Source: an uncultured Porticoccus sp.
GTDB taxonomy: Bacteria > Pseudomonadota > Gammaproteobacteria > Pseudomonadales > Porticoccaceae
Assembly (NCBI GenBank): GCA_905181945.1
Contig: CAJIZZ010000009.1
Coordinates: 1-64,000, forward strand
DNA: 64,000 bases
Direction of reading: 5' to 3'
A program made the position numbers and the translations under genes. The notes under the pieces are model-generated. The model was not told where the DNA came from, made no database searches, and saw nothing but the letters and a program-made list of their open reading frames with translations. Below are positions 8,708 to 17,070 of the stretch, one piece after another (positions within the stretch are counted from its first letter, which is position 1; the number at the start of each line of letters is the position of its first letter).

Positions 8708-9020
8708 GTTTTTCGTCACCAACATACAAAACATTTTTCCCCTTATACAAATTTGTTAGCTCTCGAATTTTTTCTTTCTGAGCATTCTTGTCATTTGACT
8801 GAAAGGCATCAATCACACAGGATTCAAGGTGCTTTTGAAGCATAATTATTTCGAGTGACTGGCAAGCTGAACTCACTGCCCTTAATTGCGTGATAATGTC
8901 AGGGCAATACCTGCCTTCTTCAATCATTTTTTTTATCCCATTCAGCTGACCTATAGCTTTATTCACTCTTGGAATATGTTTTCCATAATCTGGATATTTT
9001 GATTCGCAACAATCTGCCAT
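8700..9020 (-). CDS. CsoR/RcnR family metal-sensing transcriptional repressor
   Basis: An all-helical DUF156 repressor, 106 residues, which leaves DNA on binding metal. Cys39, His64 and Cys68 have exactly the C-x24-H-x3-C spacing of the Cu(I) site of CsoR (Cys36, His61, Cys65 in Mycobacterium), and Tyr38 matches the second-shell Tyr35. RcnR and FrmR types lack the last Cys. The pattern therefore points to Cu(I). The N-terminus also has a CC pair (4-5). It is first in the operon, after a GGGGAAA ribosome binding site and an ATACC/GGTAT palindrome, so autoregulation is likely. Confidence 0.88.
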   Translation of the reverse strand: MADCCESKYPDYGKHIPRVNKAIGQLNGIKKMIEEGRYCPDIITQLRAVSSACQSLEIIMLQKHLESCVIDAFQSNDKNAQKEKIRELTNLYKGKNVLYVGDEKHE

Positions 9021-9047
9021 GGTTTGTTTCCCCTAGTCTAACTAAAA

Positions 9048-9075
9048 TACCTTATACCCCTATATGGTATAGGTA
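9048..9075. promoter_or_regulatory. Probable CsoR operator
   Basis: TATACC (9053-9058) and GGTATA (9066-9071) form an inverted repeat with a 7-nt centre. Outer TACC (9048-9051) and GGTA (9072-9075) extend the symmetry. The C-rich run after ATA and the GGTAT arm resemble known DUF156-family operators. It sits 28-55 nt upstream of the csoR ATG, and on the minus strand a TATAAG box overlaps it, which suits steric repression. Confidence 0.65.
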
Positions 9076-9320
9076 AGTAAATAAAATGCAATTGTAAGTA
9101 AGGCAAGCGCTGAAGAAGAGACTGCTAGCGGCATGTCGGTTAGGAGAGGTGTTAGTCAGTTATCAAGAGTAAGGCGCTAAACAAGAAAGGTAGTGAATAT
9201 AGACAAAGATGTTTGGTTTTCTAGAAGAGGAAATAAAAAGTAGTGATAAAGGTAACAACAACTACATTACCCATACCTGTTAAATGTATACTACATGGTG
9301 GTTACCAAGGGAGGCGTAAG
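9076..9320. other. Non-coding gap between csoR operon and DUF2237 gene
   Basis: About 245 nt between divergent genes. The right end holds a TATACT (9287-9292) that could be the -10 box of the DUF2237 gene, and a GGGAGG ribosome binding site (9310-9315). A GTG at 9243 opens the same frame but has no binding site. Nothing else was recognised. Confidence 0.5.
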
Positions 9321-9749
9321 ATGGAAGAAGGGCATAATGAAACTAAAGAGTTCGCTGGAGGTAATACTTCTCCTAGACAACACCATGAGCAAACAAAAAA
9401 TGTTTTAGGCGGAAAATTGACTTCCTGCTGCAGTGATCCTGTGACTGGCTTTCTAAGGGATGGGTATTGCAATACTAACTTAGCAGATCACGGAACCCAT
9501 GTAGTATGCGCCATCATCACAGATGAGTTTCTGAGGTTTACTAAATCAAGAGGTAACGATCTAGGTACGCCTCTGCCTGAATATCAGTTTCCAGGGCTAA
9601 AAACAGGTGACCGATGGTGTTTATGTGTATTGCGCTGGAAAGAGGCTTATGAGGCTGGTATGGCTCCACTCTTAGATTTTAAGGCAACACATGAGAAGGC
9701 GTTAGAATATATTTCCAGAGATATATTAGAAAAATTTCGAATCGATTAG
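9321..9749 (+). CDS. DUF2237 family protein
   Basis: A 142-residue protein of the DUF2237 family, function unknown. The conserved core begins at NVLGGKLTSCCSDPVTGF and continues through DGYCNT, DHGTHVVCAIITDEFL, PEYQFPGLKTGDRWCLC and KATHEKALEYI. Five or more conserved cysteines suggest metal binding or redox chemistry, unproven. The ATG at 9321 is chosen over a GTG 78 nt upstream because GGGAGG lies 6 nt before it. About 30 polar residues precede the core and are probably disordered. The next gene, on the opposite strand, encodes a DUF2256 protein. Confidence 0.88.
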   Translation: MEEGHNETKEFAGGNTSPRQHHEQTKNVLGGKLTSCCSDPVTGFLRDGYCNTNLADHGTHVVCAIITDEFLRFTKSRGNDLGTPLPEYQFPGLKTGDRWCLCVLRWKEAYEAGMAPLLDFKATHEKALEYISRDILEKFRID

Positions 9750-9789
9750 AAAAAATATCTAGTTATCGATACTGTCTTTTTTATTACAG

Positions 9790-9809
9790 ATCCCTGTCAG
9801 GATTTTTTT
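9790..9809 (+). terminator. Weak rho-independent terminator after the DUF2237 gene
   Basis: ATCC (9790-9793) pairs with GGAT (9800-9803) across a 6-nt loop and is followed directly by seven T residues. The stem is short, but the position 40 nt after the stop codon fits. Confidence 0.4.
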
Positions 9810-9900
9810 AATCAAATACGCTTAGTCAGACCAGCTTTATAGTTTAAGTCCATTGTATGGGTAAGAATGAAACTTTATATAGAAAATAATTTATCTTCAT

Positions 9901-10050
9901 TTATTGAGATTTATTTTTTTCACTCTTGCATTTTATTGAGCAATATCTAACTTCATTCCAAACTTTTTCCCACTTCTTTCTCCAGCTGAATGATCGATTA
10001 CATATAGGACAAACTTTCTGTGGGAGGTGTGTTTTTTTCACTCCTTTCAT
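9901..10050 (-). CDS. Small DUF2256 zinc-ribbon-like protein
   Basis: A 49-residue gene that is easily missed because of its size. The translation has the DUF2256 pattern: [17 protein letters not shown], then [19 protein letters not shown]. The four cysteines (CxxC and CxxxC) should bind one zinc, and the Trp/Lys-rich stretch between them is the family hallmark. The function is unknown. It lies 43 nt after the stop of the AhpD-like gene on the same strand, so it is probably cotranscribed. A weak AAAGG lies 11 nt before the ATG. From memory, DUF2256 genes often lie near photolyase-like genes; none is seen here. Confidence 0.85.
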   Translation of the reverse strand: MKGVKKTHLPQKVCPICNRSFSWRKKWEKVWNEVRYCSIKCKSEKNKSQ

Positions 10051-10093
10051 AAATTAATACGCCTTTACCATTATTCTTCCATTCGCCATCCCA

Positions 10094-10648
10094 TTAAACC
10101 GATTTTGTCCATTCGAATTTTTTAAACGGTGCATCTACAGGCGTTTTCGCTAAGTGATTGATGTAGTTAGACATCACTTTCTGAGAGACCCCAAGAATTA
10201 CTTCGAGGATATGGCGGCGAGTAAACCCAGCATTGAGAAATATCTGAACTGTGTCGTTATCCACATTACCTCGGTCGCGAACCACGCTTACTGTAAATGC
10301 GCGCAGAGCCTCTAGTCGGTCGCTGGGTAGTGGTGTTTCGTTACGCAGTGCTTCTGATATGTCATCACTTACACCCATGGATTTAGCTATCGCGGTGTGT
10401 CCAGGAACACAGTAGTGGCATGAGTGTTCAACATTGATTGCCTGCCAGACTACGGTGAGCTCATCCTTGTCAAAACAGGAGTTAACGAAGAGTTCATGAA
10501 TACACTGGTATGCTTCAAGCAGCTCTGGTGATTCAGCCATTACTGCGTGTAGCCTTGGAATCATGCCAAAGGCTTTTTGCGACTGGGCTAACAGTGGTTT
10601 GCTGGCGCTAGGTGCGCTTTCTTCTGTGTGTAAAGTGAATCCAGTCAT
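10094..10648 (-). CDS. Carboxymuconolactone decarboxylase (AhpD-like) family protein
   Basis: A 184-residue all-helical protein of the CMD/AhpD superfamily. The redox motif is E74-H-S-C77-H-Y-C80-x3-H84, the AhpD-type ExxCxxCxxxH site used for peroxidase or disulfide chemistry. True gamma-carboxymuconolactone decarboxylase lacks this cysteine pair, so an alkylhydroperoxidase-like role is more likely. Substrate and partner are unknown. The ATG at 10648 has GGAG 9 nt upstream; a TTG four codons earlier overlaps that site and is rejected. It is divergent from the RND operon over 149 nt and followed by the DUF2256 gene. Confidence 0.87.
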   Translation of the reverse strand: MTGFTLHTEESAPSASKPLLAQSQKAFGMIPRLHAVMAESPELLEAYQCIHELFVNSCFDKDELTVVWQAINVEHSCHYCVPGHTAIAKSMGVSDDISEALRNETPLPSDRLEALRAFTVSVVRDRGNVDNDTVQIFLNAGFTRRHILEVILGVSQKVMSNYINHLAKTPVDAPFKKFEWTKSV

Positions 10649-10797
10649 AGTGTTCTCCAATTCATCAATTTCTCTTCTTTTTTACAGGTTTACCCCGATT
10701 GGAACTATTTTGTATGTACCAGGTTACTATATATACTGAATGAATATTTACTATAAAGCCTGAAGAATACTTTTTTATAATTAAGAGCAGTGCCAAT

Positions 10798-11712
10798 ATG
10801 ATTCACATCACAGCCTTTTTAGTTCTTCTAACACTCATCATCACAGTCTTACCAGTAATGGCAAAAAGATCGTCCCAAGAAGGTCCGACTAGTGTTATTG
10901 TCGCGCCTGTCAAAAAAACTATGCTAACTGATCGAGTGGAAGCATTAGGTACAACCAGGTCAAATGAAATGACCTTAATTACAGCCAATACTGCCGAAAA
11001 AGTGACTGCGATACACTTTCAAGAGGGCCAGGTAGTTAAAACTGGCGATTTGCTAGTAACCCTGCGCCTAGATAAGCGAGCTATTTTAGCGCCCTTTGAT
11101 GGTGTTCTAGGCTTACGGGAGGTGAGCGTAGGTGCGCTAGTCCAACCGGGAGACCCCATCACAACAATTGATGATATCAGTATCATAAAAATTGACTTTG
11201 ATGTGCCATCGATTTTCTTGTCGTTACTACAAAAAGATATGCCGATTACTGGCAAAGTAGCGGCTTTCGGCAACAGAGAATTTGCTGGTAAAATAAAAAC
11301 GATAAATACACGAATCGACCCTATCACAAGAACGATCAAGGTCAGGGCGATCGCTTCCAATAAAGATCGAATTTTAAAGCCAGGCTTGCTAATGAAGGTT
11401 GTCATTATGGCGCATGAGCGTCAGGCGCTACTCATACCTGAAGAAGCCCTCATTAAGCGTGGCGAGAAAAATTTTGTATACATCGTAACCAAAGCTAACA
11501 GCCAGCTAAACGCGCAAGAGATTGGGGTTGAGATTGGATCTAGGATACCTGGTGAGATTGAAATTTTGTCTGGGGTAAAGCAGCACGATCAGGTGATCAC
11601 ACACGGATTGTTAAAAATTAAAGATGGCGCTGAAATTTCCATTCGCGCTATAGAAACAGAAAATACTCCATTAGCTGAACTGTTAATACAAAATGTTCAT
11701 GGTGCGCACTAA
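10798..11712 (+). CDS. RND efflux pump periplasmic adaptor (membrane fusion protein) lacking the alpha-hairpin
   Basis: A 304-residue adaptor for the RND pump encoded next. An N-terminal signal/anchor segment (about 1-22) is followed by both halves of the lipoyl domain, the beta-barrel (IKIDFDVPSIFLSLL, then RIDPITRTIKVRA) and the membrane-proximal domain (LLIPEEALIKRGEKNFVYIV). Normally 50-80 residues of coiled hairpin separate the lipoyl halves. Here GDLLVTLR runs within a few residues into KRAILAPFDGVLG, so the hairpin that contacts TolC is missing. There is no frameshift or gap. Borrelia BesA is a known adaptor without this hairpin. The stop abuts the next ATG. Confidence 0.9.
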   Translation: MIHITAFLVLLTLIITVLPVMAKRSSQEGPTSVIVAPVKKTMLTDRVEALGTTRSNEMTLITANTAEKVTAIHFQEGQVVKTGDLLVTLRLDKRAILAPFDGVLGLREVSVGALVQPGDPITTIDDISIIKIDFDVPSIFLSLLQKDMPITGKVAAFGNREFAGKIKTINTRIDPITRTIKVRAIASNKDRILKPGLLMKVVIMAHERQALLIPEEALIKRGEKNFVYIVTKANSQLNAQEIGVEIGSRIPGEIEILSGVKQHDQVITHGLLKIKDGAEISIRAIETENTPLAELLIQNVHGAH

Positions 11713-14700
11713 ATGTTCCTGTCGGATATTTCTGTTAAACGGCCAGTTTTTGCCTCAGTTATAGCCCTACTATTGGTTTCATTTGGCTTGGTTTCATTTT
11801 CTAATCTCTCCTTACGTGAATATCCCGATATTGATCCACCCGTAGTTTCTATCAGTACAACCTACCAAGGAGCCTCAGCTAATATTGTCGAAACTCGTAT
11901 CACTGAAGTAATTGAAGATAGAATTTCAGGAATTGAGGGTATAAAATTTATCTCATCTAATTCATCTGATGGTCGCTCTCGCATCAATATTGAATTTGAT
12001 ATTAATCGTGATATTGAAGCGGCGACCAACGATGTACGTGATCGTGTTTCTGGAGTAATTGACAATTTACCCGAGGAGGCGGAACCCCCTGATATTCAAA
12101 AAGCAGACTCAAGCGATGATGTTATCTTATGGCTCAATCTCGTAAGTGACAGACTCGACACTATGGAACTTACAGACTATGCCAAGCGATATCTGCAGGA
12201 TCGCTTTTCAGTGCTTCCTGGTGTAGCTCGAGTGCGTATTGGCGGTGGGCTAGAATACTCAATGCGAGTTTGGCTAGATCGCACCCAAATGGCAGCACGA
12301 AACATCACATTTACTGATGTAGAAAATGCGCTAATAAAAGAAAACATCGAACTGCCCGCCGGAAGCATTGAATCAATTAAGACACAATTTACCGCTCGCA
12401 TTGAACGCGCCTATCAATCCCCTGAAGATTTTAAAAAGCTAGTTGTTAGCCGAAATAACAACAATGATCTTGTAAGGCTGGGTGATATAGCTCGTATTGA
12501 AAAAAGTGCAATTGAAAATAGAACTTTTTTCCGCGGCAATGGAATACCAATGATTGGAATTGGGATTGTCAAGCAATCGAAAGCGAACATTATCACTATA
12601 GCTCAGGACGCGATTGATTTAGCAAAACAACTAGGGCCTGACCTGCCTCTTGGCATGGAAATCATCAACTCATACGACACTTCAGTCTTTATACGTAATG
12701 CGGTTACTGCTGTATATAAAACGTTATTTATCACTATCAGTTTGGTTATTTTTGTCATTTACATGTTTCTCGGAAATGCTCGTGCAATGCTTATTCCGGC
12801 AATTACGGTGCCTGTATCTTTAATTGCAACATTTACGGTTTTATATGCCTTCGGTTTTTCAATTAATCTGCTGACATTGCTAGCTATGGTGCTGGCAATT
12901 GGACTGGTCGTTGATGATGCTATTCTGGTATTAGAGAACGTCTCTCGACGCATTGAAGAAGGAGAGCCCCCTCTTACTGCAACCTATAGAGGAACTCGTC
13001 AGGTTGGGTTTGCTATTGTTGCCACCTCGCTAGTACTAATCGCAGTGTTTACGCCGATCACTTTTTTGAAAGGAGATCTAGGAAGACTATTCACTGAATT
13101 TGCCATCGCGATGTCTGTCGCAGTAGCATTTTCAACTGTGGTAGCCCTATCGCTTAGTCCAATGATGGCATCTAAAATCTTAAAAAAAACAGAGCCTAAC
13201 CAGCTGGCTAAGAAAATTGATAGCATCTTCGCAAAGGTCAAATCAGCATACTCATCGCTGTTAGAAAAATTATTAGGTTATCGGATGCTAATGATTGGTG
13301 TTTTTGCTGCTGTTGCGGCATTAGCCATTTTATTTATCAATATCCTTCCATCCGAATACGCACCCAAGGAGGATCGTGGGGCATTCTACCTCATAGTCAC
13401 CGGGCCAGAGGGTGCTAGCTTTCAATACACCAAAGAGTACATGGATGAGATTGAAAAACGCATGCAGCCCTATATTGATAGCGGCGAAATCAGCCGCTCT
13501 TTGGTTAGGGCGCCTCGACAGTTCGGCGCTCTCACGAGCTTTAATGACGGCATAGTGATTGCTGTGCTGAATGACTGGAGTAAGCGCCGTTCAGCTAAGA
13601 TTATCATGGGTGAAATTTCTAAAAATATGAGCGATCTTCCTGGTGTTCGCGCATTCCCTGTCATGCGTCAAGGGTTTGGCCGAGGAACCAAAAAACCTGT
13701 TCAGTTTGTTATTGGCGGTGGCACTTATGAGCAACTAGGAGAATGGCGCGATACTCTGATCAAAAAAATAAATCAAAATAATCCTGGATTAATCGATCTT
13801 GACAGCGACTATAAAGAAACGAAGCCGCAACTACGTATTGTTATCGAAAGAGATCGAGCGGATGACCTAGGAGTGAGCGCGCGCACTATTGGTCGCACGC
13901 TAGAGGCTATGCTGGGATCGCGTCGTGTCACCACCTATATTGATGATGGAGAAGAGTATGATGTGATTCTAGAAGGAGAGCGGTCCAAGCAAAATACTCC
14001 GACAGACTTACAAAATATTTATGTGCGATCTGACAGTACAGGGAGACTAATTCCGCTAGGTAACCTGATTACAATTGAGGAATACGCTGATGCTAGATCA
14101 CTAAATCGCTATAATCGTACGCGCGCTATTACAATTGAGGCCGGACTCAAAGAGGACTATTCGCTAGGAGAAGCTCTATCCTTTATGCGCCAATTAGTGC
14201 GTGAGCACTTACCTGAAACTGCTGTCATCGACTATAAGGGTACCTCGCTGGATTACCAGAAAAGTGGCTCATCGTTACTATTTGTTTTCGCCTTAGGTTT
14301 TGCTGTTGTGCTCTTAGTTTTAGCGGCTCAATTTGAGAGCTATATTCATGCTCTAGTGATTATTTTAACCGTTCCTCTCGCAATTTCTGGAGCGCTAGCG
14401 GGGCTATATTTCACGGGAAATTCTTTAAATGTTTATACGCAAATTGGGCTCATTATGCTGGTTGGCTTGGCAGCCAAGAATGGAATTTTGATTGTTGAAT
14501 TTGTTAACCAGCTACGTGATGAGGGAATGGAATTTTCTAAGGCCTTGATCAGAGCTGCAGAAACCCGTCTGCGTCCGATTGTCATGACATCAATCACAAC
14601 TATGGCGGGCTCTATTCCTCTAATTTTATCTTCCGGAGCAGGGGAAGAGACAAGAAAAGCTATTGGCATAGTGATTTTATTTGGAGTTCTGGCGGCAACA

Positions 14701-14823
14701 TTCTTTACCTTATTTATTGTGCCTATTGCTTATGACTTGCTAGCTCGCAATACCGGCTCTCCAAGAGACGTTGAACGTCAACTAAACCAAGAGATAAAAG
14801 AATTAAATCATCAATCGAGGTAG
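11713..14823 (+). CDS. RND family multidrug efflux transporter permease (HAE1, AcrB-like)
   Basis: A 1036-residue inner-membrane proton/drug antiporter. The layout is that of AcrB: helix 1 (about 10-28), a large periplasmic loop (about 30-330), helices 2-6, a second loop (about 550-850) and six C-terminal helices. The proton-relay pair is in GLVVDDAILVLENV (helix 4). The start MFLSDISVKRPVFA and LREYPDIDPPVVSISTTYQGA are typical. It starts directly after the adaptor stop with no gap. No TolC-type gene and no regulator are adjacent, so the outer-membrane partner, if any, is elsewhere. The substrate is unknown. Confidence 0.96.
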   Translation: MFLSDISVKRPVFASVIALLLVSFGLVSFSNLSLREYPDIDPPVVSISTTYQGASANIVETRITEVIEDRISGIEGIKFISSNSSDGRSRINIEFDINRDIEAATNDVRDRVSGVIDNLPEEAEPPDIQKADSSDDVILWLNLVSDRLDTMELTDYAKRYLQDRFSVLPGVARVRIGGGLEYSMRVWLDRTQMAARNITFTDVENALIKENIELPAGSIESIKTQFTARIERAYQSPEDFKKLVVSRNNNNDLVRLGDIARIEKSAIENRTFFRGNGIPMIGIGIVKQSKANIITIAQDAIDLAKQLGPDLPLGMEIINSYDTSVFIRNAVTAVYKTLFITISLVIFVIYMFLGNARAMLIPAITVPVSLIATFTVLYAFGFSINLLTLLAMVLAIGLVVDDAILVLENVSRRIEEGEPPLTATYRGTRQVGFAIVATSLVLIAVFTPITFLKGDLGRLFTEFAIAMSVAVAFSTVVALSLSPMMASKILKKTEPNQLAKKIDSIFAKVKSAYSSLLEKLLGYRMLMIGVFAAVAALAILFINILPSEYAPKEDRGAFYLIVTGPEGASFQYTKEYMDEIEKRMQPYIDSGEISRSLVRAPRQFGALTSFNDGIVIAVLNDWSKRRSAKIIMGEISKNMSDLPGVRAFPVMRQGFGRGTKKPVQFVIGGGTYEQLGEWRDTLIKKINQNNPGLIDLDSDYKETKPQLRIVIERDRADDLGVSARTIGRTLEAMLGSRRVTTYIDDGEEYDVILEGERSKQNTPTDLQNIYVRSDSTGRLIPLGNLITIEEYADARSLNRYNRTRAITIEAGLKEDYSLGEALSFMRQLVREHLPETAVIDYKGTSLDYQKSGSSLLFVFALGFAVVLLVLAAQFESYIHALVIILTVPLAISGALAGLYFTGNSLNVYTQIGLIMLVGLAAKNGILIVEFVNQLRDEGMEFSKALIRAAETRLRPIVMTSITTMAGSIPLILSSGAGEETRKAIGIVILFGVLAATFFTLFIVPIAYDLLARNTGSPRDVERQLNQEIKELNHQSR

Positions 14824-14895
14824 CCATTCTTATGTTATCTTTTGTAGAATACCCCTACTTTATGAAATATATTTGAATACCATTCCTATCTTAAT

Positions 14896-15534
14896 ATGAA
14901 CTTTGATAAAAAAATATCGTTTGAATTACCTGATGATGCATTTAGTCGGCTGGATGAAACGGCAGATGAAAAATTTTACACCATCCCCAGGTTTGTTGCG
15001 CATATCGACTATAGCGCGATAGATGCTGTCACAAATATCTACCGCAAATATCTGCCTGAAAACGGGGACATTTTAGATCTCATGAGTAGCATGCTATCCC
15101 ATCTGCCAGAGGAAGTAGATTATAAAAGTGTTACCGGCTTAGGTATGAACGAAAGAGAGATGTTTCATAATAAGCAACTGGATACATGGGTGGCTCATAA
15201 CCTCAACGATGACCCCAGTCTTCCCTTTCATGACAACCAGTTTGATGCTGGCATTATATGTGTGTCTATTGACTATCTAACGAATCCAGTAGCCGTACTA
15301 AAAGACATGGGAAGAGCATTAAAAAATGGCGCGCCATTAATTATCACTTATTCAAATCGTTATTTTGAAGCAAAAGCCACGTCAGTCTGGCTGCAGCTCA
15401 ATGATGAACAACGCGGCTATTTAATCAAATCCTTCCTTTCTGAGGCTGATTCTTTTGGAAATATAGAAATCGCCGATTATTCGCCAGAATTTGGTGATCC
15501 GCTGTATGCCGTGATTGCGAAAAATACTGCATAA
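14896..15534 (+). CDS. Class I SAM-dependent methyltransferase (type 11-like)
   Basis: A 212-residue cytoplasmic protein with a Rossmann-like methyltransferase fold. The motif I region is GDILDLMSSMLSHLP (about residues 56-70), less Gly-rich than usual. SLPFHDNQFDAGIICVSIDYL matches motif II/III of methyltransferase type 11, and VLKDMGRALKNGAPLIITYSNRY the later strands. The substrate is unknown. It lies 72 nt after the RND permease in the same direction and could share its transcript, though it is not a usual pump partner. No ribosome binding site is evident before the ATG. Confidence 0.8.
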   Translation: MNFDKKISFELPDDAFSRLDETADEKFYTIPRFVAHIDYSAIDAVTNIYRKYLPENGDILDLMSSMLSHLPEEVDYKSVTGLGMNEREMFHNKQLDTWVAHNLNDDPSLPFHDNQFDAGIICVSIDYLTNPVAVLKDMGRALKNGAPLIITYSNRYFEAKATSVWLQLNDEQRGYLIKSFLSEADSFGNIEIADYSPEFGDPLYAVIAKNTA

Positions 15535-15560
15535 CCAGATCACCAGAAACTAGTCCGCCT

Positions 15561-16931
15561 CTAGCGAATAACCACATACATTGGGCGTCCATTTCGGCTA
15601 ATTTGCAATAAAATTGAACTCTGGCTCAATTTCAATGCTTCACTGAAACTATTGAAATCGGTTACTCTTTTTCTGTTGACTCCAACTATTAGATCTCCTG
15701 GCCTTAATCCAATATATGCAGCTCGAGAATTGGGCTCTAAATCAACAACCATCAAGCCATTGTTGTCTCGACTTGGCTCTACACGAATACCTTCTAATAG
15801 CGGATGCAACTGTCCATCAATAGTACTGGACTGCTGCTTACCAATTCCTACCTGCAGTTTTTTAGCTTTACCTTCACGAATCAAGCTTAACTCCACCTTG
15901 TCTCCCACTCCTTTTATGCCAATCTGACTTCTAAGTTGCCCCCCTGAGCTGGTAGCTCTTCCATCAACAGCAGTAATGACATCACCCGCCTTTATACCCG
16001 CTTCTTCGGCTTCAGAGTCTTCCGCTACACCTGTTATTAGAACCCCTTGCTGGCCATTTTTTAAATCAAACGCTTCACGCAGTTCAGGCGTAATATCTTG
16101 AATAGAAACTCCTAATTGACCTCTCTTTACCTCGCCTGTTGCGAGAATCTGTTCCATGCTCGCTTGAGCCATATTGACAGGGATTGCAAAACCAATACCT
16201 ACATTGCCTCCTGATGGAGCAATAATTGCTGTATTGATACCGATAAGCTCTCCATTCAGACTCACTAGCGCTCCCCCGGAATTTCCTGGATTAATTGATG
16301 CATCGGTTTGGATAAAGTTTTCATAGCCTTCAATCCCCAACCCTGTCCGACCCAAGGCGCTCACTATCCCAGTAGTAACCGTCTGCCCCAAACCAAAGGG
16401 GTTACCTATAGCTACAACAAAATCTCCCACATCTAATTTATTGGAGTCACCCAAACGAACCTCAGCAAGATTTTTGGCGTCGATATGCAAAATAGCAATG
16501 TCCAACTCTGGATCCACACCTTTAATTTCAGCAGTAAATTCTCGTCCATCCGTCAAAGATACACGCACTTCATCAGAATTTTTTATCACATGATGATTTG
16601 TCATAATGATACCTTTTGCGGCATCAACAATAACTCCGGAGCCAGCACTTTGTCGCCTTTTACGAGGCGCTTGTGATTCAGGTCTACGTTTCTGACCCGG
16701 TCTGCTTTGGAAAAAACGCTTAAAAAAGGGATCATTCATTAGTGGATTTTGTGCTTGGCTATTTGTTGAAAATGTAGCGATATTTACCACTGCAGGGTTT
16801 ACCTGCTTTAGCATAGGAGATAGCGAAGGTAGCTTATTTCCAGAAGCATCCGATAAAGGAAACCCAGCATGCGCTGCTGAAAAAAAACAAACAATAAACA
16901 GAAAAAAAGCCAAACGCTTCAGTTGAGACAT
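15561..16931 (-). CDS. Periplasmic Do-type serine protease (DegQ/MucD-like)
   Basis: A 456-residue HtrA-family protease/chaperone acting on misfolded envelope proteins. It has a signal peptide (about 1-22, cut after AAHA), a trypsin-like domain with triad His114 (TNHHV), Asp144 (PELDIAI) and Ser218 (PGNSGGAL), then two PDZ domains (about 280-365 and 390-450). A basic insert (QKRRPESQAPRKRRQ) precedes the core. A longer frame adds 20 residues, but AGGAG lies 6 nt before the chosen ATG. Two PDZ domains and a cleavable signal favour DegP/DegQ/MucD over DegS. Confidence 0.93.
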   Translation of the reverse strand: MSQLKRLAFFLFIVCFFSAAHAGFPLSDASGNKLPSLSPMLKQVNPAVVNIATFSTNSQAQNPLMNDPFFKRFFQSRPGQKRRPESQAPRKRRQSAGSGVIVDAAKGIIMTNHHVIKNSDEVRVSLTDGREFTAEIKGVDPELDIAILHIDAKNLAEVRLGDSNKLDVGDFVVAIGNPFGLGQTVTTGIVSALGRTGLGIEGYENFIQTDASINPGNSGGALVSLNGELIGINTAIIAPSGGNVGIGFAIPVNMAQASMEQILATGEVKRGQLGVSIQDITPELREAFDLKNGQQGVLITGVAEDSEAEEAGIKAGDVITAVDGRATSSGGQLRSQIGIKGVGDKVELSLIREGKAKKLQVGIGKQQSSTIDGQLHPLLEGIRVEPSRDNNGLMVVDLEPNSRAAYIGLRPGDLIVGVNRKRVTDFNSFSEALKLSQSSILLQISRNGRPMYVVIR

Positions 16932-17070
16932 GACTACTCCTAAGTAATTACGATTAAGAGAGCCAAGCCCTCTTAAAAAAAGATTATACAAAAATACTTC
17001 ATATAAGACTAAAGATGTACTAAAAAATTCCGTAAACTATAGTCGATATATTTAAGTAAAGGATACCACA

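Noticed and set aside
9243-9320. N-terminal extension of the DUF2237 gene from a GTG
   Set aside because: No ribosome binding site before the GTG, while GGGAGG precedes the ATG at 9321; the extension lies outside the family.
16932-17000. Inverted repeat AAGAG/CTCTT upstream of the Do-type protease gene
   Set aside because: Only 5 bp with a 9-nt loop and no known regulator motif; could be chance.
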